Below, in pieces: positions 41,737-50,777 of a stretch of DNA of 64,000 bases. Position numbers and translations under genes: made by a program. The notes under the pieces are model-generated. The model had not been told where the DNA came from. It ran no database searches and saw only the letters and a list, made by a program, of their open reading frames with translations. The DNA comes from Brevibacillus reuszeri (GTDB lineage Bacteria > Bacillota > Bacilli > Brevibacillales > Brevibacillaceae), in assembly GCF_001187725.1 (NCBI RefSeq), contig NZ_LGIQ01000002.1, positions 186,001-250,000 of the forward strand. The letters run 5' to 3'. Position 1 is the stretch's first letter, and each line of letters starts with the position of its first letter.

Positions 41737-42876
41737 CTACAAAGCAAAGACCAATTCCTCAATCGAGCGGGGGCACTCAGTCAGCATCTCATATCCGTCT
41801 TTTGTAACGAGTACGGTGTCCGAATGACGGAAGCCTCCTATTCCAGGTACATAAATCCCAGGCTCGACTGTAAATGCCATTCCTTCCTGTAAAATCGTGC
41901 TGTCATCAAACCGGAAGAATGGGGACTCATGGAGAGTGAGACCGATGCTGTGTCCCGTGCGGTGAACGGCATATTCGCCGTAGCCAGCTTCTTGGATAAC
42001 GGAGCGCGCAGCGAAATCGACATCACTTGCCAGCACTCCTGCTTTAATGGTAGCAAAGGCTGCTTTTTGGGCATTTACCATGACCTCGAACAGCTCTCTC
42101 TGTTTAGCGGATGGCTCCCCAACAAAGCAAGTTCGCTCACACTCACCTTTATAGCCGTCAAGTGAAGTAATTCTCGTAATAATGAGTCCGTCGCAACGCT
42201 CGACTTTTTTCAAGCTGGAAAACACATGTGGGAGTATCGTGCGCTCGCTTCCGGTCGGATTCATTCCTCCGGTGAAAAAGCTTGAGCCCGGATAGAGGGT
42301 CGAGGCTTCCTGATAAATGGCGCTGGCAGCTGCATTTTCAAGCTCCCGTTCTGTCATTCCTACAGCAAGGGCGCGAAACGCAGCTTGTACAGAGCCAACG
42401 GCGAGTGAGCATACTTGGCGCATTTTGTCCTGTTCTTGTGCATCCTTAATCGCCCGGCTATGATTCATTTCCGCAGAAACATCTGCCAGTTCCCAATTCT
42501 TGCTTTGGAGGATGCTAGCGAGTGCAAAAGGCAACGAGCGCGACTCCATTCCGAGTCTCCCTTTGCCTGCAAGAGGCTGCAAGCATTGTAATATCAAAGC
42601 AATAGGGTCCGTTCCTTGAGAGGCTTTTTCAGGATGCTCATAATAGACGACTAACTGATCAAATCTGGCATGTAATTTAGCGTGTTCTTCCTCCAAACCT
42701 GGAACGATTAAGATACATTCCTGCTTGGTTACGATGGTGAAAATCGGTCGGGAATACGTAATAATCTCAAATCCGGTGATGTAGCACTGGCTTATTGGAT
42801 CGGTCAGTAATACGGCAGCCAAATTTTCCTTTTCCATGAATACTCGTAATTTCTCTACGCGGTTTTGAAAATTCAT
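41737..42876 (-). CDS. M24-family peptidase-like protein (Xaa-Pro dipeptidase/creatinase fold)
   Basis: A 379-residue protein. Residues 1-130 are the creatinase N-terminal domain. The pita-bread domain follows, with EYAVHRTGHSIGLTLHESPFF (catalytic His) and MAFTVEPGIYVPGIGGFRHSDTVLVT. The first two metal-binding positions look altered: where prolidases have DxG...GYxSDxTRT, this protein reads RITSLDGYKGECERT. The first Asp is therefore absent and the second is Glu. Creatinase and other non-metallo members show such changes, so it may hydrolyse a non-peptide C-N bond. ATG 42876 follows TGAGGAGCTG. It is divergent from a LysR regulator. Confidence 0.85.
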   Translation of the reverse strand: MNFQNRVEKLRVFMEKENLAAVLLTDPISQCYITGFEIITYSRPIFTIVTKQECILIVPGLEEEHAKLHARFDQLVVYYEHPEKASQGTDPIALILQCLQPLAGKGRLGMESRSLPFALASILQSKNWELADVSAEMNHSRAIKDAQEQDKMRQVCSLAVGSVQAAFRALAVGMTERELENAAASAIYQEASTLYPGSSFFTGGMNPTGSERTILPHVFSSLKKVERCDGLIITRITSLDGYKGECERTCFVGEPSAKQRELFEVMVNAQKAAFATIKAGVLASDVDFAARSVIQEAGYGEYAVHRTGHSIGLTLHESPFFRFDDSTILQEGMAFTVEPGIYVPGIGGFRHSDTVLVTKDGYEMLTECPRSIEELVFAL

Positions 42877-43068
42877 AAGATCAGCTCCTCAAAAGTGAAT
42901 GGTTCATGACATCCTGGAAGGTGTCTCCTTCCCGACCGATTATTTGAAATGAGCGTTGCAAGAGTAGGATTTATAGATACTATATAGAGAAACGGGAAAT
43001 TGTAGAAATACCCAATTAATCCGTAATGATACTTACAGGGTATTATTCAAAAGAGGGGAGTGGGAAAC

Positions 43069-43947
43069 ATGGAGCTGAGGCATATTCGATATTTCGTGGC
43101 ATTGGCAGAAGAGCTCAACTTCAGTCGAGCATCTGAGCGCTTGCATATTGCCCAACCCCCGTTAAGCAGACAAATTCAGCAGCTGGAAGCAGAGGTTGGC
43201 GTACCGCTGTTTTATCGGACGAATCGGCGTGTGGAATTGACCAATGCAGGAAAAGCCTTTTTGGAAAAGGCGTATCAAATGCTTGATTTGGTAGAGGATG
43301 CATGTGATACCGCCAGAATGATGGCAAGAGCGGAGCATGGGAAGCTCGTAATCGGGTTTACGGGAACGGGCCAAAACATTTTTCCTATCGTCGAAAAGTA
43401 TCGGGAAAAGTATCCGACTGTCAGTCTAAGCCTGCAATTGATGGGAACTACTGCGCAAATACGTGCCTTGCATGGGAAAAAAATTGATGTGGGTCTACTA
43501 ACACCGCCTGTTAATAGTGAAGAGCTCATCGTGAAGAATTATAGGCAGGTGCTGCTTCAAGCCTTGCTGCCTGAGAATCATCCATTGGCTATAAAAGGGG
43601 GGCCGATCTCTATCACCGAATTAGCAGAGGAATCGTTTGTCATAACTCCCCGGGCGATTGGGCCAGGCTTTTACGATACCGTGACAAAAATCTGCCATCA
43701 AGCCGGATTTTCACCAAAAATCACGGTTGAAACACATGACATTCAAACCGTAATCTCTCTTGTAGGTATGGGGATGGGAGTCTCTCTTTCCGCCGCAGTG
43801 GATACACAAAATACGGGGGCTGTCTTTCGAGAACTGAAGGATACGAGTGTCATGATGGATATAGCCATTGCTTACCGACAAGATGAGAAATCTGAGGTCC
43901 TGCACTCGTTTCTCGATATGTTTTTTGACTATTATTCCATGACATGA
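43069..43947 (+). CDS. LysR-family transcriptional regulator
   Basis: A regulator of about 292 residues. The N-terminal HTH (ELRHIRYFVALAEELNFSRASERLHIAQPPLSRQIQQLEAEVGVPLFYR) is of the CatR/BenM style, and the effector domain runs from about 90 (KLVIGFTGTGQNIFPIVEKYREKYP). ATG 43069 sits 8 bp after AGAGGGGAG; GTG 43060 would overlap that site. It is divergent from the M24 peptidase gene and likely controls it. Confidence 0.92.
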   Translation: MELRHIRYFVALAEELNFSRASERLHIAQPPLSRQIQQLEAEVGVPLFYRTNRRVELTNAGKAFLEKAYQMLDLVEDACDTARMMARAEHGKLVIGFTGTGQNIFPIVEKYREKYPTVSLSLQLMGTTAQIRALHGKKIDVGLLTPPVNSEELIVKNYRQVLLQALLPENHPLAIKGGPISITELAEESFVITPRAIGPGFYDTVTKICHQAGFSPKITVETHDIQTVISLVGMGMGVSLSAAVDTQNTGAVFRELKDTSVMMDIAIAYRQDEKSEVLHSFLDMFFDYYSMT

Positions 43948-44061
43948 GTGTGTAAACCACCAGAATGCACCGTTACCTATAAAAGCTCTCCTATGGTACT
44001 ATGTGGGGTATGATTAAGAAAACGACATCCTATCATAGATATTCAGAATGGGGAAAACATC

Positions 44062-44937
44062 TTGAAAACATTTAAGAAAGTTTATATAGAAATCACCAGC
44101 ATTTGCAATCTCGCCTGTTCCTTTTGCCCGCCAACCGAGCGCAAAGCCAATTTTATCAAGGTCGATGACTTTGCTAAAAGATTGGACGAGATCAAGCCGC
44201 ACACCAAGTACATTTACTTACATGTAAAAGGAGAGCCGCTACTGCATCCCAAAATCGATGAGCTGCTCGATATCAGCCACGAAAAAGGCTTTAAGGTCAA
44301 TATCACGACCAACGGCACCTTGATCGCAAAAAATCGGCACAAGTTACTCGGGAAGCCTGCACTGAGACAGATGAATTTTTCGCTCCACAGCTTTGACGGA
44401 CATGAGGGCTCTACCAACCGGGAAGGCTATTTGCGGGAAATCCTGTCCTTCGTCCGGGAAGCGAAGGAGCATAAGGTCCTTTTTTCATTCCGTCTCTGGA
44501 ATTTGACGCAGGATAATGCGACGAACATTCAAAAGAGTAGAAACCGCCAGACACTCGAAATTGTAGAAAAGGAATTTGGCCTCGATTACAAGATCGAAGA
44601 GAAAGTAGAGCCAGGCAGTGGCGTGAAAATCGGTGACCGCGTTTATTTGAACCAAGACCATGAATTCCAGTGGCCGAGCCTCACAGCGCCAGAGGATGAC
44701 GGCAAGGGCTTTTGCCACGGACTGCGCAGCCAGGCGGCTATTTTGGTGGACGGAACGGTCGTGCCATGCTGTCTGGACGGGGAAGGCGTCATTAATTTGG
44801 GGAATATTAACCAGACTTCTTTTTCGGACATCGTCGACGGTGAGCGTGCGAACAACCTCGTCGAAGGCTTTTCACGCAGAGAGGCTGTCGAGGAGCTATG
44901 CAGGAGATGCGGGTATCGTCAGCGGTTTGGAGCGTAG
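44062..44937 (+). CDS. Radical SAM/SPASM domain protein
   Basis: A 291-residue enzyme. The radical SAM cluster motif CxxxCxxC appears as CNLACSFCPP near residue 14. The barrel follows, and a C-terminal SPASM-type cysteine cluster holds GFCHGLRSQAAILVDGTVVPCCLDGEGVINLGN and ELCRRCGYRQRF. Such proteins modify peptides or proteins using auxiliary 4Fe-4S clusters. TTG 44062 is the start in frame; an ATG is lacking. No precursor peptide gene is evident on either side. It stands alone, so a substrate cannot be named. Confidence 0.88.
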   Translation: MKTFKKVYIEITSICNLACSFCPPTERKANFIKVDDFAKRLDEIKPHTKYIYLHVKGEPLLHPKIDELLDISHEKGFKVNITTNGTLIAKNRHKLLGKPALRQMNFSLHSFDGHEGSTNREGYLREILSFVREAKEHKVLFSFRLWNLTQDNATNIQKSRNRQTLEIVEKEFGLDYKIEEKVEPGSGVKIGDRVYLNQDHEFQWPSLTAPEDDGKGFCHGLRSQAAILVDGTVVPCCLDGEGVINLGNINQTSFSDIVDGERANNLVEGFSRREAVEELCRRCGYRQRFGA

Positions 44938-45016
44938 GAAATGTGAAAGGCTTATATTAAAGAAACAAAAATAGTGCCATAATAGATTGGACAAGAATAA
45001 AAGGAGTTTGATCTTT

Positions 45017-45451
45017 TTGAATCATAACGGAGCAAATAATGAGTTACCCTCAAATTACGAGGAGCTAAAAAAATCTGCCAATCGAACATCGAACTGGAGA
45101 GAACGTTTTGATGCTGTTGAAGAGTTAGGTCAGTGGAAACACAGCCAAACCATCGATATATTAAAGCGAATCATGACTAGTGATGCTGTGTACAAGGTTC
45201 AAAAGGCTGCGTATACGAAGCTTAAGGAATTTGGCGAAGAAGTCCAATTACCAGCACAGAAAAAAGGCGACTTGATTAAAGGAACAACAAAAGCCTTGGT
45301 AAGAATTAAGAAGAGTTTGCCAAAAGATCATACGTTTGAACAGTTCAAAGAGAAGCTACAGAAGATGAGAACAGATGTATATGATGCGTACGAGGGTGAA
45401 AAAGGGGCTGAGTTTGAGCAGTGGCTTGAAAACACCTGGGCCGCGTTATAG
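45017..45451 (+). CDS. HEAT-repeat-like protein
   Basis: About 144 residues. The central part (RFDAVEELGQWKHSQTIDILKRIMTSDAVYKVQKAAYTKLKEFGEEV) forms two to three HEAT-type helical hairpins. The C-terminal part is charged helices. TTG 45017 lies 11 bp after AAGGAG; an alternative TTG at 44987 lacks a site. Probably a cytoplasmic protein-binding module. Its role is unknown. Confidence 0.7.
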   Translation: MNHNGANNELPSNYEELKKSANRTSNWRERFDAVEELGQWKHSQTIDILKRIMTSDAVYKVQKAAYTKLKEFGEEVQLPAQKKGDLIKGTTKALVRIKKSLPKDHTFEQFKEKLQKMRTDVYDAYEGEKGAEFEQWLENTWAAL

Positions 45452-45495
45452 AACATTGAAAGAGCAGTACATGTACCTAAGTGAATGACCAGCAG

Positions 45496-45528
45496 AGCTC
45501 AAGTGGAGACAATCACTTGGGCTTTTTT
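45496..45528 (+). terminator. Terminator after the HEAT-repeat gene
   Basis: AGCTCAAGTG (45496-45505) pairs with CACTTGGGCT (45514-45523), followed by TTTTTT. Confidence 0.8.
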
Positions 45529-45629
45529 CATTCCTTTTGCTAGTGAGAGTAATCAAATCAATAGGAAAGAATGGTTGCTTTTACAACTCGATAACAACAC
45601 CGTGCTATGCTAATAGAGAGGTGATCCGT

Positions 45630-46277
45630 GTGGCAACCATTTTAATTGTCGAGGATGAAATCCCGATCCATGAACTGATCAGAAGAAATCTGCAAGCAGT
45701 AGGACATATATGCCTTTCCGCGTTCGATGGAAAAGAGGCCATTCAAATACAAGCACAAAAAGAAGTCGATCTTATTTTGCTGGACGTCATGCTTCCCGAG
45801 GTGGATGGGTATGATGTTTTTCAGCAGGTTCGAGGCACTCCAACGATTTTTTTGACCGCTCGCAGCAGTTTATCCGATAAGGTGAAGGGCTTGACGCTTG
45901 GCGCAGATGATTATTTGGTCAAGCCTTTTGAAATGTTGGAGCTGCTGGCCCGAATAGACGCGGTTCTGCGGCGCACGAAGAAAGAAAGCAAAAGCTTTGA
46001 ATTGGATGCGCTGAGAATCGATTTTGAGAGAAGGCAAGTATTTCTAAATGAAAGTCCAGTTGAATGTACCCCTAAAGAATTCGATTTGCTAGAGGTGCTG
46101 GTAACAAACCGAAATATTGCGCTATCGCGTGAAAAATTAATCGAGCTTGCTTGGGACTTTGACTACGCAGGAGATACAAGAACCGTAGATGTTCATATTC
46201 AAAAATTAAGAAAGAAGCTCGATATGGAAAATCGAATCAAGACCGTCTATAAAATGGGATACCGTTTGGAGGTGTAG
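45630..46277 (+). CDS. OmpR-family response regulator
   Basis: A 215-residue regulator. It has receiver residues EDE, phospho-acceptor in ILLDVMLPEVDGYD near residue 50, FLTARS and DDYLVKPFEMLELL, and a winged helix ending RTVDVHIQKLRKKLDM. GTG 45630 follows GAGAGGTGA; the longer frame upstream has no site and poor coding. It precedes its kinase by 2 bp. Confidence 0.92.
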   Translation: MATILIVEDEIPIHELIRRNLQAVGHICLSAFDGKEAIQIQAQKEVDLILLDVMLPEVDGYDVFQQVRGTPTIFLTARSSLSDKVKGLTLGADDYLVKPFEMLELLARIDAVLRRTKKESKSFELDALRIDFERRQVFLNESPVECTPKEFDLLEVLVTNRNIALSREKLIELAWDFDYAGDTRTVDVHIQKLRKKLDMENRIKTVYKMGYRLEV

Positions 46278-46279
46278 AG

Positions 46280-47680
46280 ATGAAATCGCGGACTTTTTTG
46301 CTTACGCTCACTCTATTCCTTCTGTTTTTTTATAGTGGCATTTTGCTCGCTTCAGTAGTGACGCTGAAGAGCAATTTGGATAGTTCAAAAGATCGCAGTC
46401 TCAGAGAACACTACTTCATTGCGTCGTCGTATGCAAAAGATTTGAATGCCTTGGAAAAAAGAGGAGAATCGCCCGAAAGTGGAGTCGTTTCTCTCTATCG
46501 CTCCTATTTTGATTTTTATAGCAAGCAAAAAGTAATCCTGACCATTGCCAAGGATGGCCGAAGTATTGCGAACAATTTTATGGAAGAGTCTCAAGTCTTC
46601 CCCTTGCCGCCAGTTATTTCGAAGAAAGCTGAGCGCCTGATTTCGCTGGAAAAGGTGGAGAACAAGGAATATATCAGCGTAGCAGGCACTTTGCCCGCGC
46701 CATATGATATGTATACGCTTGTCTATTACTACGATGTGTCTGCAGTCATTTCTGCGTGGTCCCAAATGACGGTGACGTTGTTCGGGATGGGAATGTTATT
46801 TAGCGCATTGCTGGCAATCTGTCTCATGCTCGTATTGAATCGCGTATTCAAGCCTCTGCAGCAAATCAGGACTGCATCGAAGAGTATTGCGCAGGGGCAG
46901 TATGGGAACCGGATCGAGGTGAAGGGACATGACGAGCTCGCTGAGATGGCGGAAAGCTTCAATCATATGGCGGAGGAAATCCAGAGTCAGATACAGCAGC
47001 TCGCTACGGCAGCGCAACAGAAGCAGCAATTTGCCGATAATTTGGCTCATGAGCTCAGGACTCCTCTGACTGCGATTTACGGCTATGCGGAATACATTCA
47101 AAAGGTCGTTCGCACAGAAGAGGACAAGCTATTTGCGACCAATTACATTATGTCAGAGAGTCGCAGACTCCAGAATATCGCCTACCGTTTACTGGATATG
47201 GCAACCCTGCGTGAGAATAAGCTCGAGCTGAGCAGTGTTCGGATGGATGAGCTGCTTCGCGAGGTTGAGCAATCTCTGACCATGAGGGCTGCAGAGCAGA
47301 ACATTTCGATTACCTATGAATATTGCTTTGACACGCTGGTGTGTGATGCCGACTTGTTGCATATTTTGCTTGTTAATTTGCTTGATAATGCGATGAAAGC
47401 ATGTGGACAGGAGGGAGCCATCCGATTGGTAGCTGACTTGGAGAATGGGCATAAGGTCATCTCTGTCCAAGATAATGGCAAAGGCATGGGAGAGGATCAT
47501 CTGGCCCATATAACCGAGGCATTTTATCGAGTAGATGCCTCGCGCAGTCGTTCTGGAGGGGGAGCGGGATTAGGTCTGACGCTCTGTCAGCAAATTGCAG
47601 CCAATCACGGGGCGAAGCTGAGTTTTTCCTCTGAGCTAGGTAGAGGTACAACAGCCAAATTAACTTTTACAAGTTGCTAA
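46280..47680 (+). CDS. Sensor histidine kinase
   Basis: A 466-residue kinase. TM1 is near 5-28, with an extracellular sensor of about 130 residues. TM2 (VTLFGMGMLFSALLAICLML) is near 160, followed by a HAMP domain. The H-box is FADNLAHELRTPLTAIYGYAEYI near 260, and the ATPase has N-box VNLLDNAMKA, G1 QDNGKGMGEDHL and G2 GAGLGLTLCQQIA. It is paired with the upstream regulator and followed 89 bp later by a secreted protein that may be their target. Confidence 0.93.
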   Translation: MKSRTFLLTLTLFLLFFYSGILLASVVTLKSNLDSSKDRSLREHYFIASSYAKDLNALEKRGESPESGVVSLYRSYFDFYSKQKVILTIAKDGRSIANNFMEESQVFPLPPVISKKAERLISLEKVENKEYISVAGTLPAPYDMYTLVYYYDVSAVISAWSQMTVTLFGMGMLFSALLAICLMLVLNRVFKPLQQIRTASKSIAQGQYGNRIEVKGHDELAEMAESFNHMAEEIQSQIQQLATAAQQKQQFADNLAHELRTPLTAIYGYAEYIQKVVRTEEDKLFATNYIMSESRRLQNIAYRLLDMATLRENKLELSSVRMDELLREVEQSLTMRAAEQNISITYEYCFDTLVCDADLLHILLVNLLDNAMKACGQEGAIRLVADLENGHKVISVQDNGKGMGEDHLAHITEAFYRVDASRSRSGGGAGLGLTLCQQIAANHGAKLSFSSELGRGTTAKLTFTSC

Positions 47681-47769
47681 TAAGTTCGTGATTGTTTCAT
47701 GATATTGCTTTTCTATTATGACAATTGTAATCACATTCCACAATGCAAGATCAAAGGAGGAAAAATGAG

Positions 47770-48654
47770 TTGAGTATGGCTAAAGGAAATGAAATGAGAA
47801 AAATGATTCTTGGTTCTGTTGCAGCCATTGCAGTTGCTACACTGGCTTTCGGCGGTGTTTGTCAAATGGTAAAAGCATCGGAAATCGGGAAAAAGCAAGT
47901 GGTGCCTACGAGCTACAGCATACCTTATGCGGCAATGGCCAGCACCAATGTACCTGCGGGCTATGTGAAAAAGGATTACAAAGTGAAGATGGTCGGAGTG
48001 GATCAGCCGACGATAAATGATATGAAAATGGAAGAGGCAGCTGAGCTGGCCAGCCAAAATTTGTGGAGGGTCTTCCAGATCGATTTGAACGGGAAAACAC
48101 TGGAAATGACGTACAGTCCCGTCAGTACCTCGCACCTGCGGGCTATATGGGAAGTGAATGTAACGATTACAGATACGCTGTCCTATGAATTTGCTCTGGA
48201 TGCCGTGACGGGTGAAAAGCATTCGATAGCAAAAAGAATTTATCACAAGGCGAATATTCCTGAGGGAATGGACTTTAACCTGTTGAAAAACAATCAAGAC
48301 TATCAAGAGCTAGCGAAAGCAGCAGCAGAAAAATATCAATTCGTTTCTGGTAAAGTGACTTCCGTAGAGTATGCATCCCAAGGATATCAGGAAAATAAGG
48401 CAGGAGCCAAAAATTCGGATATTAGCTTCCGGGTAAATTCGGATAAAGGGGATCAGGCCCAAATCTCTTTCTCCAGATATAACAAAGAATTGCTTACCGT
48501 GGAATATAGCAGCTGGCTAAAGGAAGCTGAGCGCGTGGAGCAGCAAATCGAGCAAGAACTGAAAGATCGAGCTGCAAATGTAACGCTTACCGATGAGGTT
48601 GTAAAGAAGATCCAGGAAAATGGTGTGCCTCTATTGCTAGAAATGAAAAAGTAG
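47770..48654 (+). CDS. Secreted hypothetical protein downstream of a two-component system
   Basis: About 294 residues with an N-terminal signal peptide (ILGSVAAIAVATLAFGGVCQMVKASE). The mature part is beta-rich (LEMTYSPVSTSHLRAIWEVNVTITDTLSYEFALDAVTGE) and resembles PepSY-like propeptide modules, ending in a long charged helix. TTG 47770 lies 9 bp after AAAGGAGG; an ATG at 47776 is an alternative. It follows a kinase gene, consistent with it being part of that regulon. No catalytic motif is visible. Confidence 0.7.
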   Translation: MSMAKGNEMRKMILGSVAAIAVATLAFGGVCQMVKASEIGKKQVVPTSYSIPYAAMASTNVPAGYVKKDYKVKMVGVDQPTINDMKMEEAAELASQNLWRVFQIDLNGKTLEMTYSPVSTSHLRAIWEVNVTITDTLSYEFALDAVTGEKHSIAKRIYHKANIPEGMDFNLLKNNQDYQELAKAAAEKYQFVSGKVTSVEYASQGYQENKAGAKNSDISFRVNSDKGDQAQISFSRYNKELLTVEYSSWLKEAERVEQQIEQELKDRAANVTLTDEVVKKIQENGVPLLLEMKK

Positions 48655-48666
48655 ACAAGTCTGGAG

Positions 48667-48700
48667 AAGCCCTGCCACACTAAAACTGGCGGGGCTTTCA
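48667..48700 (+). terminator. Hairpin after the secreted protein gene
   Basis: AAGCCCTGCCA (48667-48677) pairs with TGGCGGGGCTT (48687-48697), with one G-U pair, followed by TCATC. Confidence 0.55.
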
Positions 48701-48741
48701 TCAACTAGACAGGTATGAATAGGGCCCTACTCATTGATGAA

Positions 48742-50043
48742 TCACTTTGATTTTGCATCTAATGCCGTCCAGCTTTCATAGTTATGGATCGCGTACCCTG
48801 CATAGCTTGGATACTGAGACAGCTGTTCCTCTGCTTTTTTTAATTCGGCTTTCATAGCCCCTGTACTTAACGAATAAAACGTCGTGAAGGCACCTTCCGA
48901 AGTGGGTGCAGTTTCCACCGCAACGATCACGTTCTTTTTAAGCGTACTTGCTTCCTTTAAGATTGTCTTTGCATTGGCAACGATCCCATCATTGCCTAAA
49001 GCAGCATTTCGATAATCCATGATGACAACAGAATCTACCTTCTCTAATAGCCACGCACTGAAGCTATAGTTGGAGCTGGGGACCTTGACGAGATGAAGCC
49101 AAAAAGGAATATCCAACGTAATTTTCAAACCACTTCCTTTTGTTTCTCTCTCAATAAACCGCATATTGTTCATCCAATTTTCAATAACCAGCTGATTTTT
49201 TGTTTTCCATTCCGCTAAAATATAGGGCTCAATATCAAAGTGCAGTCCTTCAAACCTTTCATCTGCTCCAGCTGCTGCATTGTATGATTTTACCCATGAA
49301 ATAAACTGCCTGATTTGGTTTTGATTATGAGTAAAAGCCCAATTGGGACGGCCTTCAAGTGCTTCCACTTTGATTTGTTTTTCCTTTGCTCCGCGAACAA
49401 AACTTTGATAAGCCGCTGCAGGTATGTCTTTATCAATCTGAAGGTATATCGTAGTTAATTTGTTGTCACTAGCAAACTTTAGGATGCTTTCTTGTTCCGT
49501 TTTGATGAGGCTGGCATTCCAAATCCATGTACCTCGTTGAATCTGCGAAGTGCGATCGATAGTGGACGGTGGCGAGGGCGGAGGCACCACTTTCGCATGC
49601 CCTGGGGTTGTCACGACAACCAGATTACGCTCGGCAATCCAATCGATTTGTGCATGAAAGGCTTCACTGATGAAGCGAAGCGGAACCATTGTGCGCTTGT
49701 TTTTAATCACCGCTGGTGCAACAAGGGTTACATCCTTCCCATTCACCTGCGCCTGGTTTTGCCCAATGGTTAAATGGATGGTTTCGTCTTTTTTCTTCAG
49801 CGTCACCTGATTGGTTTCCCCATTCCATTGCACACTGAGACCAAGCCTTTCTGCTACAAATCTTACTGGAACCATTGTGCGCTTGGACTTTACATCTACA
49901 TACGGTGCCCCATCAGGAAAGGACACATATTGCCCATCCACGGCTACATGGACCTGTGGTGCGGCAAGAGCCGGTAAGCAGTTAGCTGTACTTAGCAGTA
50001 TCACTAACATGATCAACATACCTGCTCGTTGTATTCTCTTCAT
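48742..50043 (-). CDS. Secreted protein: copper amine oxidase N domains plus TIM-barrel-like domain
   Basis: A 433-residue exported protein. The signal peptide is followed by two copper amine oxidase N-like (stalk) repeats at about 25-150: KSKRTMVPVRFVAERLGLSV, then NKRTMVPLRFISEAFHAQIDWI. A C-terminal TIM-barrel-like domain follows (GTWIWNASLI, TTIYLQIDKDIPAAAYQSF, GLHFDIEPYILAEW and VDSVVIMDYRN), reminiscent of GH18-type glycosidase folds. The stalk domain probably anchors it at the cell wall. The start at 50043 follows GAGGAAATT (minus strand). The enzymatic role is not certain. Confidence 0.8.
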   Translation of the reverse strand: MKRIQRAGMLIMLVILLSTANCLPALAAPQVHVAVDGQYVSFPDGAPYVDVKSKRTMVPVRFVAERLGLSVQWNGETNQVTLKKKDETIHLTIGQNQAQVNGKDVTLVAPAVIKNKRTMVPLRFISEAFHAQIDWIAERNLVVVTTPGHAKVVPPPSPPSTIDRTSQIQRGTWIWNASLIKTEQESILKFASDNKLTTIYLQIDKDIPAAAYQSFVRGAKEKQIKVEALEGRPNWAFTHNQNQIRQFISWVKSYNAAAGADERFEGLHFDIEPYILAEWKTKNQLVIENWMNNMRFIERETKGSGLKITLDIPFWLHLVKVPSSNYSFSAWLLEKVDSVVIMDYRNAALGNDGIVANAKTILKEASTLKKNVIVAVETAPTSEGAFTTFYSLSTGAMKAELKKAEEQLSQYPSYAGYAIHNYESWTALDAKSK

Positions 50044-50179
50044 AGGTAATTTCCTCGAATCTTCCAATGTGCTTGCATATCGTCTTCATTTGGAGCAGTT
50101 ACTACATTTTACTATAATCATATACTTATTTACCTGATTAAAAGGTTGCAGGGAAGCAGATGAAAAAACTCCTGAATAA

Positions 50180-50238
50180 AAAAAACGTAGAGGGGTAAGC
50201 ATGATAGATTGTTACCATATGAGAGTCCCCTCTTTTTT
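50180..50238. terminator. Likely bidirectional terminator
   Basis: AGAGGGG (50189-50195) pairs with CCCCTCT (50227-50233), with runs of A before and T after. It can end the minus-strand lipoprotein transcript. Confidence 0.5.
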
Positions 50239-50247
50239 TGTGTACCT

Positions 50248-50703
50248 CTATTTGGGCAGATTATTAACTAACCATGTATTCTCATCCACTTTACTCACTT
50301 CAATGGTGTAAGGCTCAGGACGTTTCTCTGGTTCCGGTGTATCGCCAGAATAATACTCATATAACCAAACATGAAACGTCACCGTATTTTCACCTGCATT
50401 TTCATGTCCAATGATCTCGAATCCTTGATGGTGAGGATTTGATAACCCTGAAAAAAACATGGTTAAATCTTCTGGGCTAACTGATTTTTTAGCGTGATCA
50501 GTAAGCAATTCACTACCTTTCGAAGCGTCTCTGTTCAACCACGCAATCAGGAAGTTGTTGGCTGTATGTAGTGCGAGTAAATAATTTTTATCCACCTGTA
50601 CTTGCTTTGGTTGTTGAGCAGTTGAAGAAACAGCAGTATTACAACCACTTAGTAGCGATGGAAAAGTAAATAGAAAGCAGACAAGCCAAATCATTTTTCT
50701 CAA
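50248..50703 (-). CDS. Hypothetical lipoprotein
   Basis: A 151-residue protein with a lipobox (TFPSLLSGCNTA) at about residue 20 and a short linker. A compact domain (LTMFFSGLSNPHHQGFEIIGHENAGENTVTFHVWLYEYYSGDTPEP) follows, resembling the cystatin-like or NTF2-like folds of secreted Bacillota proteins. I do not recognise the family with certainty. It is a single gene, convergent to none, with its own terminator. Confidence 0.65.
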   Translation of the reverse strand: MRKMIWLVCFLFTFPSLLSGCNTAVSSTAQQPKQVQVDKNYLLALHTANNFLIAWLNRDASKGSELLTDHAKKSVSPEDLTMFFSGLSNPHHQGFEIIGHENAGENTVTFHVWLYEYYSGDTPEPEKRPEPYTIEVSKVDENTWLVNNLPK

Positions 50704-50777
50704 GATTATTCCCTCGCAAAATTTGTATTTTTGATTATAGTAGACAGGACAATCGGATGAAAAGTCCCCAGTTCAAC

